A stretch of DNA of 36,809 bases from an uncultured Eggerthella sp. (GTDB taxonomy: Bacteria > Actinomycetota > Coriobacteriia > Coriobacteriales > Eggerthellaceae), in NCBI GenBank assembly GCA_900547965.1, contig URJE01000007.1, positions 1 through 36,809 on the forward strand, read 5' to 3'. The notes under the pieces are model-generated. The model was not told the origin of the DNA and ran no database searches. It was given only the letters and a program-made list of their open reading frames with translations. The position numbers were made by a program, and so were the translations under genes. Position 1 is the first letter of the stretch, and every line of letters begins with the position of its first letter. This document shows, one piece after another, positions 17,960 through 25,664 of this stretch.

Positions 17960-19180
17960 TTATGAATCGGAGCCAAGCGTTACCGAAACGGTATTCTCTT
18001 GGCCATTCCGATTGAAGGTCACCTGCACGTTATCGCCCGCACTGTGCGAACGTACCGCCAGCACCAAATCGGAAGAAGAGGAAATGGAGGAATCGCCCAG
18101 TTTCGTGATGATGTCGCCTTCCTGGATGCCGGCATTAGCAGCGGAAGAACCAGCGGCAACGCTCGTCACATAGGCGCCCGATTCAACTGGCAGGTTGTAC
18201 CGTTTTGCCAGCTGGCTGTTGACCGTGGTACCGGTAATGCCGAGCTGTGCATGGGAAGGGGTTTTTCCATCGATGATCTGCTGAGCAATGTTCATTGCGT
18301 AATCGACGGGAATCGCAAAACCAACGCCCGAGCTGGAACCGGAAGAAGAGGCGATAAGCGTGTTAACGCCGATGAGCTTACCGTCCTTATCGACCAAAGC
18401 ACCACCGGAATTGCCTGGGTTGATAGCGGCATCGGTCTGGATCATGTTAGTGTAAACAGCGCTTGAACCACTGCTGGAATCGTTCAGGGCAGACGTGGTA
18501 CGGCTAGTGGCAGAAACGATGCCAGTAGAAACGGACTGTTCAAGACCGAAGGGGCTGCCCACTGCCATCACCCATTCACCCACAGTAAGATCGGAGGAGG
18601 AGCCGATCTCAATGGCAGTAAGGCCGCTTGCGTCAATCTTCAGAACCGCCAAATCGCTCGATTCATCGGTGCCCACCACTTGGGCAATGTACTCTTCGCC
18701 GCCAGCGTTCACCTTCAGCTGATCAGCACCTTCGATAACGTGGTAGTTGGTCAAAATATAGCCATCGGAAGACAGGATAATACCTGAGCCAAGGGAAGAT
18801 TCCTCAAGCTCGTCGCTTGTCTGCCCCATCATGCCCATCATGGTTTGACTGGGCTGTTTGGTATACACGTCGATGTTAACTACCGAAGGAAGGCATTTTT
18901 GGGAAACCGCTTCAGCAAGCGTTGTATCTTCCCCGCTTACCGTGATGTTCGTCCCCGAGCCACTGCCCCCCAGCACCGTGGAAGAACTGGGATGAATGAA
19001 GGAATAAACGCCCAATACCAGCGCACAGGCCACTGCGGCGCCGCCAAAAGCAACGAGGAACGTCTTCAAGAGAGAAGGTGCCTTCTTCGTTGCCGTATCG
19101 GTTTGCTGAGGGGTTGCACCCTGGTTTCCCCATCCATTGGGGGGAATGGGCGACCCAGAGGAATTACCTTGGTCGTTCAT
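17960..19180 (-). CDS. Membrane-anchored HtrA/DegP-type serine protease
   Basis: Surface quality-control protease, 406 residues. A Pro/Gly/Asn-rich cytoplasmic segment (1-35) is followed by one transmembrane anchor (about 38-61), a Ser/Gly linker, the trypsin-like domain with catalytic His147 (TNYHVI), Asp176 (SDLAVLKI) and Ser258 (GNSGGAL), and one PDZ domain (about 305-400). Lengths and order match Gram-positive HtrA. AAGGAGAATCGC precedes the ATG. It is monocistronic, with terminators on both sides. Confidence 0.95.
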   Translation of the reverse strand: MNDQGNSSGSPIPPNGWGNQGATPQQTDTATKKAPSLLKTFLVAFGGAAVACALVLGVYSFIHPSSSTVLGGSGSGTNITVSGEDTTLAEAVSQKCLPSVVNIDVYTKQPSQTMMGMMGQTSDELEESSLGSGIILSSDGYILTNYHVIEGADQLKVNAGGEEYIAQVVGTDESSDLAVLKIDASGLTAIEIGSSSDLTVGEWVMAVGSPFGLEQSVSTGIVSATSRTTSALNDSSSGSSAVYTNMIQTDAAINPGNSGGALVDKDGKLIGVNTLIASSSGSSSGVGFAIPVDYAMNIAQQIIDGKTPSHAQLGITGTTVNSQLAKRYNLPVESGAYVTSVAAGSSAANAGIQEGDIITKLGDSSISSSSDLVLAVRSHSAGDNVQVTFNRNGQENTVSVTLGSDS

Positions 19181-19240
19181 GCGATTCTCCTTGATTCAAC
19201 AAATAGGTTCCGCGCTATGCGGAGCAGCTTACATGACCCA

Positions 19241-19287
19241 GAATAAAAACAAACGGAAGGCAAGATGGAACCTACCTTCCGTTTGTT
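19241..19287 (-). terminator. Intrinsic terminator after the solute-binding protein
   Basis: A perfect 13-pair stem, AACAAACGGAAGG against CCTTCCGTTTGTT, followed on the minus strand by TTTTTATTC. It separates the binding-protein gene from htrA. Confidence 0.85.
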
Positions 19288-19335
19288 GACGTTATGACAC
19301 CTTTTCAACAAAGCGCCTTTATTTAGCTTCCCGCT

Positions 19336-20340
19336 CTAGTTGCCAGAATTGCCCTGAGTGCTCCCGCTTTTCGTGCTGGAGCTGGTCGAACCCGAGGTTG
19401 AGCCCGAAGAGCTCGAGCTTGATGAGCTGGAGCTGCTCGACGAACCAGTGGTGCTGGAAGAGCTGGCGTTGGAAGAATCGGATGCACTGGTCGAAGTAGC
19501 GTCTTCGCTGTCAGATTCGCTCTTTGTGGACTGGATAACCTTCAGCGCGGAGATATCAGCCTGATCGCCCAACCACTTCTTCTGGATAACGCTGATTACG
19601 CCACCGTTCTTCAAAGAGCTCAACGCCTCAGACACGGCTTTCTGCAGTTCCACATTGGTGGTGGGTGCAGCAATGCAGGAGGAAGAAGGATCTTGAAGCA
19701 GCGCTACCGGATAAGCCTCAACCGAAGAGGAGTGGACCACATAGGCACCGATGGTACTATCGGCGGCCACATAATTCACCGAACCAGTCTGCAATGATTC
19801 GAAGGCGCCCTGAAGATCGGTGCTGTTGCGCAGGCAGCTTTCACCATAGTGGTCGGTCACTTCCCATGCGCTCATGGAAGAAGACTGAGCTGCTACGGAG
19901 AATGAGCCGGACTGGGTGGGAGCCGTAGCGTTCTGGGTAAGCGAGAACAAGGCAACAGCAGAGCTCATGTACGAATCGGACATCCAGTATGCGGAATTCG
20001 ACTTCGTAACGCCCATGACAATGTCGACGTTGTCCTTGGCAAAGGCGGTATCTACCGAAGATCCAACATCCACCAATTCAAGCTTAAGGCCCAGTTCGTC
20101 GGCAAGGGCAGCCGCGATATCGACATCGATGCCAACAATGCTGCCGGATGATTCTGCAGCATAGGGGGCATTGGATGCGTTTACGCCCACGCGCAACGTG
20201 CCGGAAGACTTAAGGGCAGAATTGCTAATCGTCTGCTCCTTCGCCTGGGGCGTGTAATTGTTCGACGTGCAGCCGCATAAAGCCACCGCCATGGACAGCG
20301 CCGCCACCAACGTGACAACGAGAATCGATGCGCGTTTCAT
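19336..20340 (-). CDS. Family-3 solute-binding lipoprotein with polyserine tail
   Basis: Extracellular binding component of a polar amino-acid type transporter, 334 residues. The signal peptide ends in a lipobox LCGC with lipidated Cys24. The SBP family-3 fold follows, with GTLRVGVNASNAPYA, GIDVDIAAALADELG and a C-terminal lobe ending near KKWLG. Residues about 275-334 are a low-complexity Ser/Gly/Thr tail including an uninterrupted run of 13 Ser. The start at 20340 has GGAGGGAAG upstream; the longer frame from 20439 lacks a signal peptide. No permease or ATPase gene is adjacent, so it is an orphan here. The ligand is not predictable. Confidence 0.88.
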   Translation of the reverse strand: MKRASILVVTLVAALSMAVALCGCTSNNYTPQAKEQTISNSALKSSGTLRVGVNASNAPYAAESSGSIVGIDVDIAAALADELGLKLELVDVGSSVDTAFAKDNVDIVMGVTKSNSAYWMSDSYMSSAVALFSLTQNATAPTQSGSFSVAAQSSSMSAWEVTDHYGESCLRNSTDLQGAFESLQTGSVNYVAADSTIGAYVVHSSSVEAYPVALLQDPSSSCIAAPTTNVELQKAVSEALSSLKNGGVISVIQKKWLGDQADISALKVIQSTKSESDSEDATSTSASDSSNASSSSTTGSSSSSSSSSSSSSGSTSGSTSSSTKSGSTQGNSGN

Positions 20341-20813
20341 CGAGACTTCCCTCCTTGGTACCAATACTAACGCTCTTCCAGCTGACCTGGTCTTTGACCC
20401 CACACTCGCATACTGGAACCAAGCCCGCAAAGCGGACATCGCCCTCTCGTTCGTGCAACCCTATGTTGCATTAAAACCCGAACGGTACGTCTTACCTCTA
20501 GGATGCGCCATGCTCGTTTCGGAAAACCGATAACTTACGTGGATCCTTTTGACCGCATCTGCCTTGGACTAGGAAAAACCGCAACCACAGACCTGGATAG
20601 AGCATTCCTAGTCTAGCAGAACAGGCAACCTGATCGACTCCTTGCGCATGCTTTTCCCATATCCTTCGCATTTGTTTCGCACTTCCCGATCATAGTCTTT
20701 ACCGGAATCGGAGGATAACCCCATGCACCAAGTTCGACAGCGGGGGTTGGCGACAGCCCCGCCCCGCATCGCCAAAGCCGGTAACCGAAAGCAGCGTCAG
20801 AAAGAAGGATGAA
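20341..20813. other. Gene-free divergent region before comF
   Basis: About 470 bases between the start of the binding-protein gene (-) and comF (+), expected to carry both promoters. A 17-base palindrome TGCAACCCTATGTTGCA lies at 20454-20470. A GC-rich hairpin (GCGGGG/CCCCGC, 20740-20762) lies about 50 bases before comF. Plus-strand frames here lack start signals and resemble nothing I know. Confidence 0.5.
20454..20470. promoter_or_regulatory. Operator-like palindrome
   Basis: TGCAAC and GTTGCA are perfect six-base inverted arms around CCTAT, about 115 bases upstream of the solute-binding protein start. It could be a repressor site; nothing in the window identifies the binder. Confidence 0.3.
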
Positions 20814-21575
20814 GTGCTCGCGGAAGTCAAAGGCTCGTTAAAGCTCCTTCAACTTGGACTCTCGGAAGCCGTTTGGCAAACCAGGTGCGTTATCTGCGAT
20901 GTTCCCGGAGTGGCGCTTTGCGACAAATGCTCGCGGGAGCTGCCTTACTTAGACCAGCTTTCGTCATGCCCGACATGCGGGGCACCTTGGGGGCACGGAA
21001 TCTGCTGCGAATGCAACCAACAAACCCTGCATTGGAAAGGATTGGCGCACTTCCCCCTCGACGGCTGCGTTTCTGTAGTATTGCTCTCGCCCGAAACAAA
21101 GCGCATTGTTACCGTCTTCAAAGATCGAGGAGAGCAACAGCTTTCGGGGATAATCGCTCGCCATATGGCGAATGTTCTTCCTCCCTCCTGGCAAGCAGGA
21201 GCAGCGCTCGTCCCCATACCCGCACGCATCAACGCTGTCCGCGAACGCGGCTTCGATCACGTTTCGCTTATCGGCGCCGAGCTGTCGCGCATGACCGGCA
21301 TGCCTCTAACCCCTCTCCTCCGAGCAAGACCTCGCCGCGACCAACGCAACCTTGACGCAAAGCAAAGACTTGCCAACATGGTTGGGTCGTTCGATCTCGA
21401 ACCAAACGCAGCCCTTCCCTACAGGAGCGCTCTCAAAACACGCTTGGGCATCAGTCCCCGCATCATATTGATCGACGATGTGTTCACAACGGGAGCAACC
21501 CTCTTCACCGCAGGAAACACCCTACGGGCAGCAGGCGCGAAAGAAATCTATGCAGTAACGTTCATCAGGGCATAG
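20814..21575 (+). CDS. comF: ComF family phosphoribosyltransferase-like protein
   Basis: ComF-type protein of 253 residues, linked in Gram-positives to DNA uptake and in general to handling of single-stranded DNA. The N-terminal zinc region has Cys25, Cys28, Cys36, Cys39, then Cys52, Cys55 and a CCEC cluster at 64-67. The C-terminal phosphoribosyltransferase domain carries VPIPARINAVRERGFDH and the PRPP loop ILIDDVFTTGATL. The GTG start has GAAGGA upstream. It is monocistronic, with no other competence gene in the window, and is one of few plus-strand genes here. Confidence 0.92.
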   Translation: MLAEVKGSLKLLQLGLSEAVWQTRCVICDVPGVALCDKCSRELPYLDQLSSCPTCGAPWGHGICCECNQQTLHWKGLAHFPLDGCVSVVLLSPETKRIVTVFKDRGEQQLSGIIARHMANVLPPSWQAGAALVPIPARINAVRERGFDHVSLIGAELSRMTGMPLTPLLRARPRRDQRNLDAKQRLANMVGSFDLEPNAALPYRSALKTRLGISPRIILIDDVFTTGATLFTAGNTLRAAGAKEIYAVTFIRA

Positions 21576-21591
21576 ACCACTGCGAATCGAA

Positions 21592-21630
21592 CCAAAACAA
21601 AGGCAGCCAGACGCTTTCGTCTGGCTGCCT
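21592..21630. terminator. Bidirectional terminator between comF and glycosyltransferase
   Basis: A perfect 13-pair stem, AGGCAGCCAGACG against CGTCTGGCTGCCT with a CTTT loop. The T run (TTTGTTTTGG) follows on the minus strand, serving the glycosyltransferase gene; the same stem lies 25 bases past the comF stop. Confidence 0.8.
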
Positions 21631-21693
21631 CGAATCGGTTAGACCCGAAAAGGGCTTGTAGCGCTAAACAACGCTGCCCACGCAGATCGCCCT

Positions 21694-23013
21694 TTAGATG
21701 CGATCGGCGTCTTTGGCGTTGGCTTGAGCAAATTCCTGGACGTCAACCGAGATGCTGTGCTGGATGGGCTTCCAAGAAGCCTTCTTTACCAAGGCAACCA
21801 GCGCAATGGGAATATAGGTGATCATGAACAGCGGGAAGGTGAACATGTAGAAGATCTTTTTACGGGCAGGCGCATGGATGTTGTCCCATTCGGTGAACGT
21901 AGTAAGTGCGCCGAACATGAACATGAAAAGCGTAAAGTTGAAGAGGCAGAAGAAAATTGAGGAAAGCGAAGAGGTAATCATAACGCCCGTTGACATTACG
22001 CCAGTAACGCCCAACACGGCGATGATCGCGTTGAAGGCAATGGTAATAATAGTGAGCAACATGGCAGGACAAATGGTCATCAGCATGTCGTAGCATGCGA
22101 AGCGAGAACCCTTGGGGTTGGTGAAAATGCCTTTGACCAGCTTTCCACCATACCCAAAGAACACCTGGTAGAAACCCTTTGCCCAACGGAAACGCTGGTT
22201 CCACGAATCGCGGAACGTCAACGGCTGTTCATCATAGAGCATGGCCGTAGGGGTATAGGAAATACGACGACCACGAACGATGGAGGCAGTGGAGAATTCG
22301 ATATCCTCGGTGAGCATATGGTACTTCCAGCCACCCATCTCATCGATGATCTTCGCGCTGATGAAAAAGCCCGTGCCCGAAACAGCGCAGCTGGTTCCCA
22401 AGGTAAGACGAGCCTGGGAAAGATATTTCGCCTCGCGCATGAACCATACGGCATAGCCTGCGGTAATCCAGTTGGAACCGTAATTCTTCGAGTTGCGGTA
22501 ACTGGTCGAGGCAACTGCGCCGTTGTCGAAAGTCTTGTTCATTTCACGGAAGTAGTTCACGTCAAGCACATTGTCGGCATCGAACACGAAGTATGCCTCG
22601 TATTCATTTTCGCTGTAGTGCTGGCGGATGCAGGAAAAACCGTAATCAAGGGCGTAACCCTTACCGATATGCTCCTTGTTGAAACGGGGGAACACGATGG
22701 CGCCAGCTTCTTGGGCAACGGCGGCGGTATTATCGGTGCAGTTATCGGCGACAACAAAGATATCAATGAGCTCTTGCGGGTAGTTCTGCACGCGAATGCT
22801 GTGAATAAGGTCGCCAATAACAGCATTTTCGTTTCGGGCGGCAACGATAACCGCATAGCGATGATTCTTCTTCGCTGTCAGTTGCGGCGGTTTCTTCGTA
22901 AGCGTTACGAATACATAGAAAATCTGATACACGTAGCAAACAGAGAACACGAGAAAGACGCAGAAGTTAAAGATGTCCACAAACGAGAGGGACGAAAAAA
23001 ACTGGTCTAGCAC
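21694..23013 (-). CDS. Membrane-bound family 2 glycosyltransferase
   Basis: Processive-type GT2 enzyme with 439 residues. One N-terminal membrane segment (about 8-38) precedes the catalytic domain with AVIVAARNEN, VVADNCTDNT, the DxD pair Asp145/Asp147 in FDADN, the acceptor-base motif TED at 235-237 and QRFRW (273-277), the QxxRW signature. Three to four membrane helices follow. This organisation matches hyaluronan, cellulose or poly-GlcNAc synthases, so a polymer made and exported across the membrane is likely; the sugar is unknown. I chose GTG at 23013 because AGGAG lies five bases upstream. It is a single gene without partner export genes. Confidence 0.88.
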   Translation of the reverse strand: MLDQFFSSLSFVDIFNFCVFLVFSVCYVYQIFYVFVTLTKKPPQLTAKKNHRYAVIVAARNENAVIGDLIHSIRVQNYPQELIDIFVVADNCTDNTAAVAQEAGAIVFPRFNKEHIGKGYALDYGFSCIRQHYSENEYEAYFVFDADNVLDVNYFREMNKTFDNGAVASTSYRNSKNYGSNWITAGYAVWFMREAKYLSQARLTLGTSCAVSGTGFFISAKIIDEMGGWKYHMLTEDIEFSTASIVRGRRISYTPTAMLYDEQPLTFRDSWNQRFRWAKGFYQVFFGYGGKLVKGIFTNPKGSRFACYDMLMTICPAMLLTIITIAFNAIIAVLGVTGVMSTGVMITSSLSSIFFCLFNFTLFMFMFGALTTFTEWDNIHAPARKKIFYMFTFPLFMITYIPIALVALVKKASWKPIQHSISVDVQEFAQANAKDADRI

Positions 23014-23031
23014 CAATGCTCCTTTTCCAAT

Positions 23032-23108
23032 GTTCGCGAACGAAAACTGCGAACCCCAATAAAGCCAAAACCGTACCGTTTTGGCGCATGACAACCTACA
23101 CCCGTAGG
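23032..23108. promoter_or_regulatory. Cluster of palindromes in the divergent intergenic region
   Basis: Three inverted repeats lie between the glycosyltransferase (-) and cupin (+) genes: GTTCGCGAAC at 23032-23041, GCCAAAAC with GTTTTGGC at 23064-23085, and CCTAC with GTAGG at 23095-23108. On the minus strand the middle one is followed by TTTATT and could act as an attenuator in the glycosyltransferase leader. Operator function is equally possible. Confidence 0.4.
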
Positions 23109-23293
23109 CGTTTTCTTGCTTTCGGGATTATAGACGCTTTTCGAGCAAGCTGACGCATGCTCATCCCCCAACCCATCAAAACGCATCTATTGGGCCATTT
23201 TCCCTTCACATCATCACGCCTCCTGCATATCACCTTCACAAATCAGCGGAATATAATGAAGATCAGGAGGGTCAACGTAACGAGGAGGATGTT

Positions 23294-23641
23294 ATGCCCG
23301 TTTTCAACAACCGCACACCACAGTACGCAGAGCAGGTGGAAGGCGGTATCGGAAGGATGCAGCGCGACCGCCTGCTTGAAGGGGATCAGCTTGGTGGAAT
23401 CTGCAGCTATGTTGCGCAGATCTCGCTTGAACCGGGCTGTTCGATCGGCATCCACCAGCACGTAGGCGATTCGGAAATGTACTTCATCACTGCAGGTACT
23501 GCTACGTACACCGAAAATGACGTCGAATACCACGTCGAAAAGGGCGATGTGCTCTACTGCCCCGACGGAAGTTTCCATGGCATTTTGAACTCCGGCAACG
23601 ATACGTTGAGCTTTGTTGCCGTTATCCAAAAGAGCGAATAG
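23294..23641 (+). CDS. Small single-domain cupin protein
   Basis: Cupin beta-barrel protein of 115 residues. Motif 1 is GCSIGIHQHVGDSEMYFITAG with metal ligands His54, His56 and Glu61; motif 2 has CPDGSFHGILN with His95, completing the usual three-His one-Glu site. Such small cupins bind sugars, act as isomerases or sense small molecules; the sequence does not tell which. AGGAGGATGTT precedes the ATG. It is transcribed away from the glycosyltransferase gene, and a terminator-like hairpin follows 60 bases after the stop. Confidence 0.85.
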   Translation: MPVFNNRTPQYAEQVEGGIGRMQRDRLLEGDQLGGICSYVAQISLEPGCSIGIHQHVGDSEMYFITAGTATYTENDVEYHVEKGDVLYCPDGSFHGILNSGNDTLSFVAVIQKSE

Positions 23642-23678
23642 CGATTTAGCTACCGCTACCCGGCAATGCAACTGCATC

Positions 23679-23684
23679 TATAAT
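23679..23684 (+). promoter_or_regulatory. Candidate -10 box for the small acidic gene
   Basis: A perfect TATAAT lies about 70 bases before the ATG of the small acidic protein gene; the matching -35 is weak. If used, the hairpin at 23700 would lie at the 5' end of the transcript. Confidence 0.35.
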
Positions 23685-23699
23685 AGAAACAGCCCATTC

Positions 23700-23738
23700 G
23701 AGCCCCACATGGCTATTCCATGTCGGGGCTCTGCTTTA
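23700..23738 (+). terminator. Terminator after cupin or leader hairpin
   Basis: GAGCCCC plus ACATGG pairs with CCATGT plus GGGGCTC around CTATT with one bulged base, followed by TGCTTT. The T tract is poor. It may end cupin transcription or form a 5' leader structure for the gene at 23756. Confidence 0.55.
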
Positions 23739-23755
23739 TCCGTTAAGGAGCACCT

Positions 23756-23986
23756 ATGACTTTTGACGAACTTGACGAACAGCAAACCAAGGCAGCGCTT
23801 TACGTGTTGGAACTTGCCGACATCGAACCCACTCGAGAAAACGCCCGTCTCTACCTTGCCTGGGACGTCCTTTCGTTCACCGAGGATGCGCAAGGACGCT
23901 ACTGCTGGTATATGGACGACGAAGGCAACGAGGCATGCATCAAAGTGGACAGCCTGGAAATCATCGAAACTTCCGAATACGAATAG
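23756..23986 (+). CDS. Small acidic hypothetical protein
   Basis: Not recognised. 76 residues, strongly acidic (rich in Asp and Glu, few basic residues), aromatic patch YCWYMDDEG near 49-57, no signal or membrane segment. AAGGAGCACCT precedes the ATG, so the start is good. The preceding TATAAT or read-through from the cupin gene would express it. It could be a small regulator or an anti-regulator by charge alone, but there is no real evidence for any function. Confidence 0.7.
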   Translation: MTFDELDEQQTKAALYVLELADIEPTRENARLYLAWDVLSFTEDAQGRYCWYMDDEGNEACIKVDSLEIIETSEYE

Positions 23987-24087
23987 CTTGTCAACGCACA
24001 GGGCGGCATCGGTCCAAGGAAGACAAAGCTGAGGGCTCAAGTAATATTGGCAGAAGCGTGTCTCGGCACAATTTGACCCATGTGGCC

Positions 24088-24128
24088 ATTCTGGGGCCCC
24101 TATTTTGGGACCCCCATTCTGGGATCTT
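24088..24128 (+). repeat. 14-bp tandem repeat, left side
   Basis: Three copies at an exact 14-base period starting at 24088, 24102 and 24116: ATTCTGGGGCCCCT, ATTTTGGGACCCCC and ATTCTGGGATCTTA. The motif recurs in the same orientation at 24410. Confidence 0.7.
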
Positions 24129-24176
24129 AAAAACAAAAAGTCAGTCCACATTGCAACTTTTTTGCGGTTGCGGACT
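24129..24176 (+). repeat. Left arm of 48-bp inverted repeat
   Basis: Matches the reverse complement of 24266-24313 at 41 of 48 positions. The inner 26 bases (24151-24176) differ at a single base. The arms are separated by 89 bases that themselves contain a small palindrome (GTAAAAGCG near 24209 with CGCTTTAC near 24247). Confidence 0.85.
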
Positions 24177-24265
24177 GTCGCATTACCCTCAATCTCAAAT
24201 ATCGGCGTAAAAGCGCAGGTAATCGGTCGTGCAACAACTCGTTTCCGCTTTACGGGAACAAAAAG

Positions 24266-24313
24266 AGTCCGCAATCGCAAAAAAGTTGCAAAGATACCTG
24301 AATTTTTGTTTTT
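24266..24313 (-). repeat. Right arm of 48-bp inverted repeat
   Basis: Inverted partner of 24129-24176. Together with the spacer they make a 185-base near-palindrome, able to form a cruciform or a long RNA hairpin. No transposase gene is present, so a MITE-like origin is only an inference. Confidence 0.85.
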
Positions 24314-24409
24314 GCAACAGGCAAATCACCGAGACAAAGCAGATCCGCGAAAACTATCCAACGAAGACCGAGTGGAGGCTAAACGCGGAGCTAAAGGGAG
24401 CTGCCATCC

Positions 24410-24437
24410 ATCTGGGCCCCGCCCATCTGGGACGCCT
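24410..24437 (+). repeat. 14-bp tandem repeat, right side
   Basis: Two copies at a 14-base period, ATCTGGGCCCCGCC and ATCTGGGACGCCTG, related to the triplet at 24088 and in the same orientation. Confidence 0.6.
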
Positions 24438-24480
24438 GCCAGCTAACACTCACATAGCACCCACAGGGCAAAATGGGCTT

Positions 24481-24519
24481 AAGAAACAAAAGGCCACCGA
24501 GGAAAACCCTCGGTGGCCT
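24481..24519 (-). terminator. Intrinsic terminator after tRNA-Thr
   Basis: A twelve-pair stem, AGGCCACCGAGG against CCTCGGTGGCCT, begins 11 bases past the tRNA 3' end and is followed on the minus strand by TTTGTTTCTT. Confidence 0.9.
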
Positions 24520-24529
24520 GTGCTTTTAA

Positions 24530-24604
24530 TGGTGCCGGCAACAGGAATCGAACCCGCAACCCACTGATTACAAATCAGTTGCGCTACCGTTGCGCCATGC
24601 CGGC
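24530..24604 (-). tRNA. tRNA-Thr (anticodon TGT)
   Basis: A full cloverleaf of 75 bases including an encoded CCA. Acceptor GCCGGCA pairs with TGCCGGC, D stem GCGC/GCGC, anticodon stem ACTGA/TCAGT around loop TTTGTAA, giving anticodon TGT (Thr, ACA codons and wobble). Variable loop of five bases and a TTCGATT T-loop are normal. It stands alone, 97 bases after the radical SAM gene and just before a strong terminator. Confidence 0.96.
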
Positions 24605-24701
24605 AAACCGTTTGCCAATTATGCCATAAGTTAAGCCATCATCACGGAAAACGCACCAAATAGGTTGAGCGGTTGCTCAGAGCGGCAAACGTCAAGAACA
24701 G

Positions 24702-25652
24702 CTACCGCACACCTTCACCATTGAAATCGGGAACGAAGCTTTCCTGAGCAGCATCGCCCTGCTGCCAGAAGTAGTCTTCTATCCCAAGCGAATCCGCATA
24801 ATCAAGCACCGCTTCGTACTCTTCTTCGGTTACCCGACCGGCAAGGCCGTAGCGCTCAAGCCCTGAAGCTAAAGGCGTGTACTGGCTCATGATGCTCAAT
24901 CGAACACTGCCACCAAAGCGTTCATGCAGCGTAACGAGCGCGCGTTTCGATTCCTCAACCCTGCCAGGAAGAACCAAATGACGGACAATAACCCCTTTAA
25001 GAAGCATCCCTTCGTCGTCTTCCTCCCATACGGGAACCTGAGCGACCATTTCCTCGATAGCAGCCAGTGCTATTTCGGGATAACGGGGAGCATGCGAAAG
25101 CTTCCCCGCCTCGAGAGCAGACGCGTACTTGAAATCAGCGAGATACACATCCACCTTTCCCCTCATAAGGCGCAGCGCCTCGAGCGAATCGAAGCTTGAG
25201 GTGTTGTATACCACGGGGATAGTAAGCGCTCGCGAATCCCGCAACTCGCCCAAAGCGGCAGCGATGCTAGGCGTATAGTGCGTTGGCGTAACCAAGTTGA
25301 TGTTTGCCGCATGCTCTTCGTTCTGCAAACGGAGCAGCATCTTTTTAAACTGCTGCAGGCTTATCTGGATCCCGGAGCCAGACACCAATTCCTTGTTTTG
25401 GCAATACACGCATTGAAGAGGGCAATGCGAGAAGAACACGGCACCGCTGCCTTTGTCCCCCACCAAACAGGGTTCTTCCCACCAATGCAGAGCAGCACGC
25501 CCCAGACGCAGAACGTCAGATGCCCCACAAACACCGCGCTCTCCTTCTTCGCGGTTCACGCCGCATTGCCGAGGACATAAACCGCACGCAGAATAAGGGG
25601 ACCCCGCGCGGGATCCCCTTGAATCAAAGGCGCTGTTCACCGATTCGCCCAC
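24702..25652 (-). CDS. PflX-type radical SAM protein (COG1313)
   Basis: Radical SAM protein related to pyruvate formate-lyase activating enzymes, 316 residues. The N-terminal cysteine block CGLCPRQCGVN (Cys23, Cys26, Cys30, then Cys42 in GVCG) and the WEEPCLVGDKGSG segment are typical of the PflX group. The radical SAM cluster is Cys77-x3-Cys81-x2-Cys84 in CPLQCVYCQN. The target of this group is not established; no glycyl-radical enzyme is adjacent. The GTG at 25652 has GGTGAG just upstream; GTG at 25640 is an alternative. A strong hairpin lies in the first codons. The gene starts 13 bases after the preceding gene, so co-transcription is likely. Confidence 0.88.
   Translation of the reverse strand: MGESVNSAFDSRGSRAGSPYSACGLCPRQCGVNREEGERGVCGASDVLRLGRAALHWWEEPCLVGDKGSGAVFFSHCPLQCVYCQNKELVSGSGIQISLQQFKKMLLRLQNEEHAANINLVTPTHYTPSIAAALGELRDSRALTIPVVYNTSSFDSLEALRLMRGKVDVYLADFKYASALEAGKLSHAPRYPEIALAAIEEMVAQVPVWEEDDEGMLLKGVIVRHLVLPGRVEESKRALVTLHERFGGSVRLSIMSQYTPLASGLERYGLAGRVTEEEYEAVLDYADSLGIEDYFWQQGDAAQESFVPDFNGEGVR
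25595..25620 (-). promoter_or_regulatory. Hairpin inside the 5' end of the radical SAM gene
   Basis: An 11-pair GC-rich stem (AAGGGGA against TCCCCTT, with CCC/GGG inside) covers codons 11-20 of the radical SAM frame and lies 45-70 bases after the stop of the upstream gene. It is followed by TATTC rather than a T run, so attenuation or translational control is more likely than termination. Confidence 0.45.
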
Positions 25653-25664
25653 AAGCTCACCGAA

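Larger units (their letters stand above)
23987..24480. other. Gene-free repeat region
   Basis: About 500 bases without a credible gene. It holds a 48-bp inverted repeat with a central smaller palindrome, and a 14-base tandem motif on both outer sides. Frames that cross it read the repeats and have no ribosome site. It has the look of a miniature non-coding element rather than a decayed gene. Confidence 0.6.

Noticed and set aside
20258..20533. 91-codon plus-strand frame upstream of comF
   Set aside because: Begins inside the binding-protein gene antisense, without a ribosome site or recognisable domain.
24105..24446. 113-codon frame across the palindrome region
   Set aside because: It reads the inverted repeat and adjacent tandem motifs; no ribosome site, and a similar peptide appears on the opposite strand only because of the palindrome.
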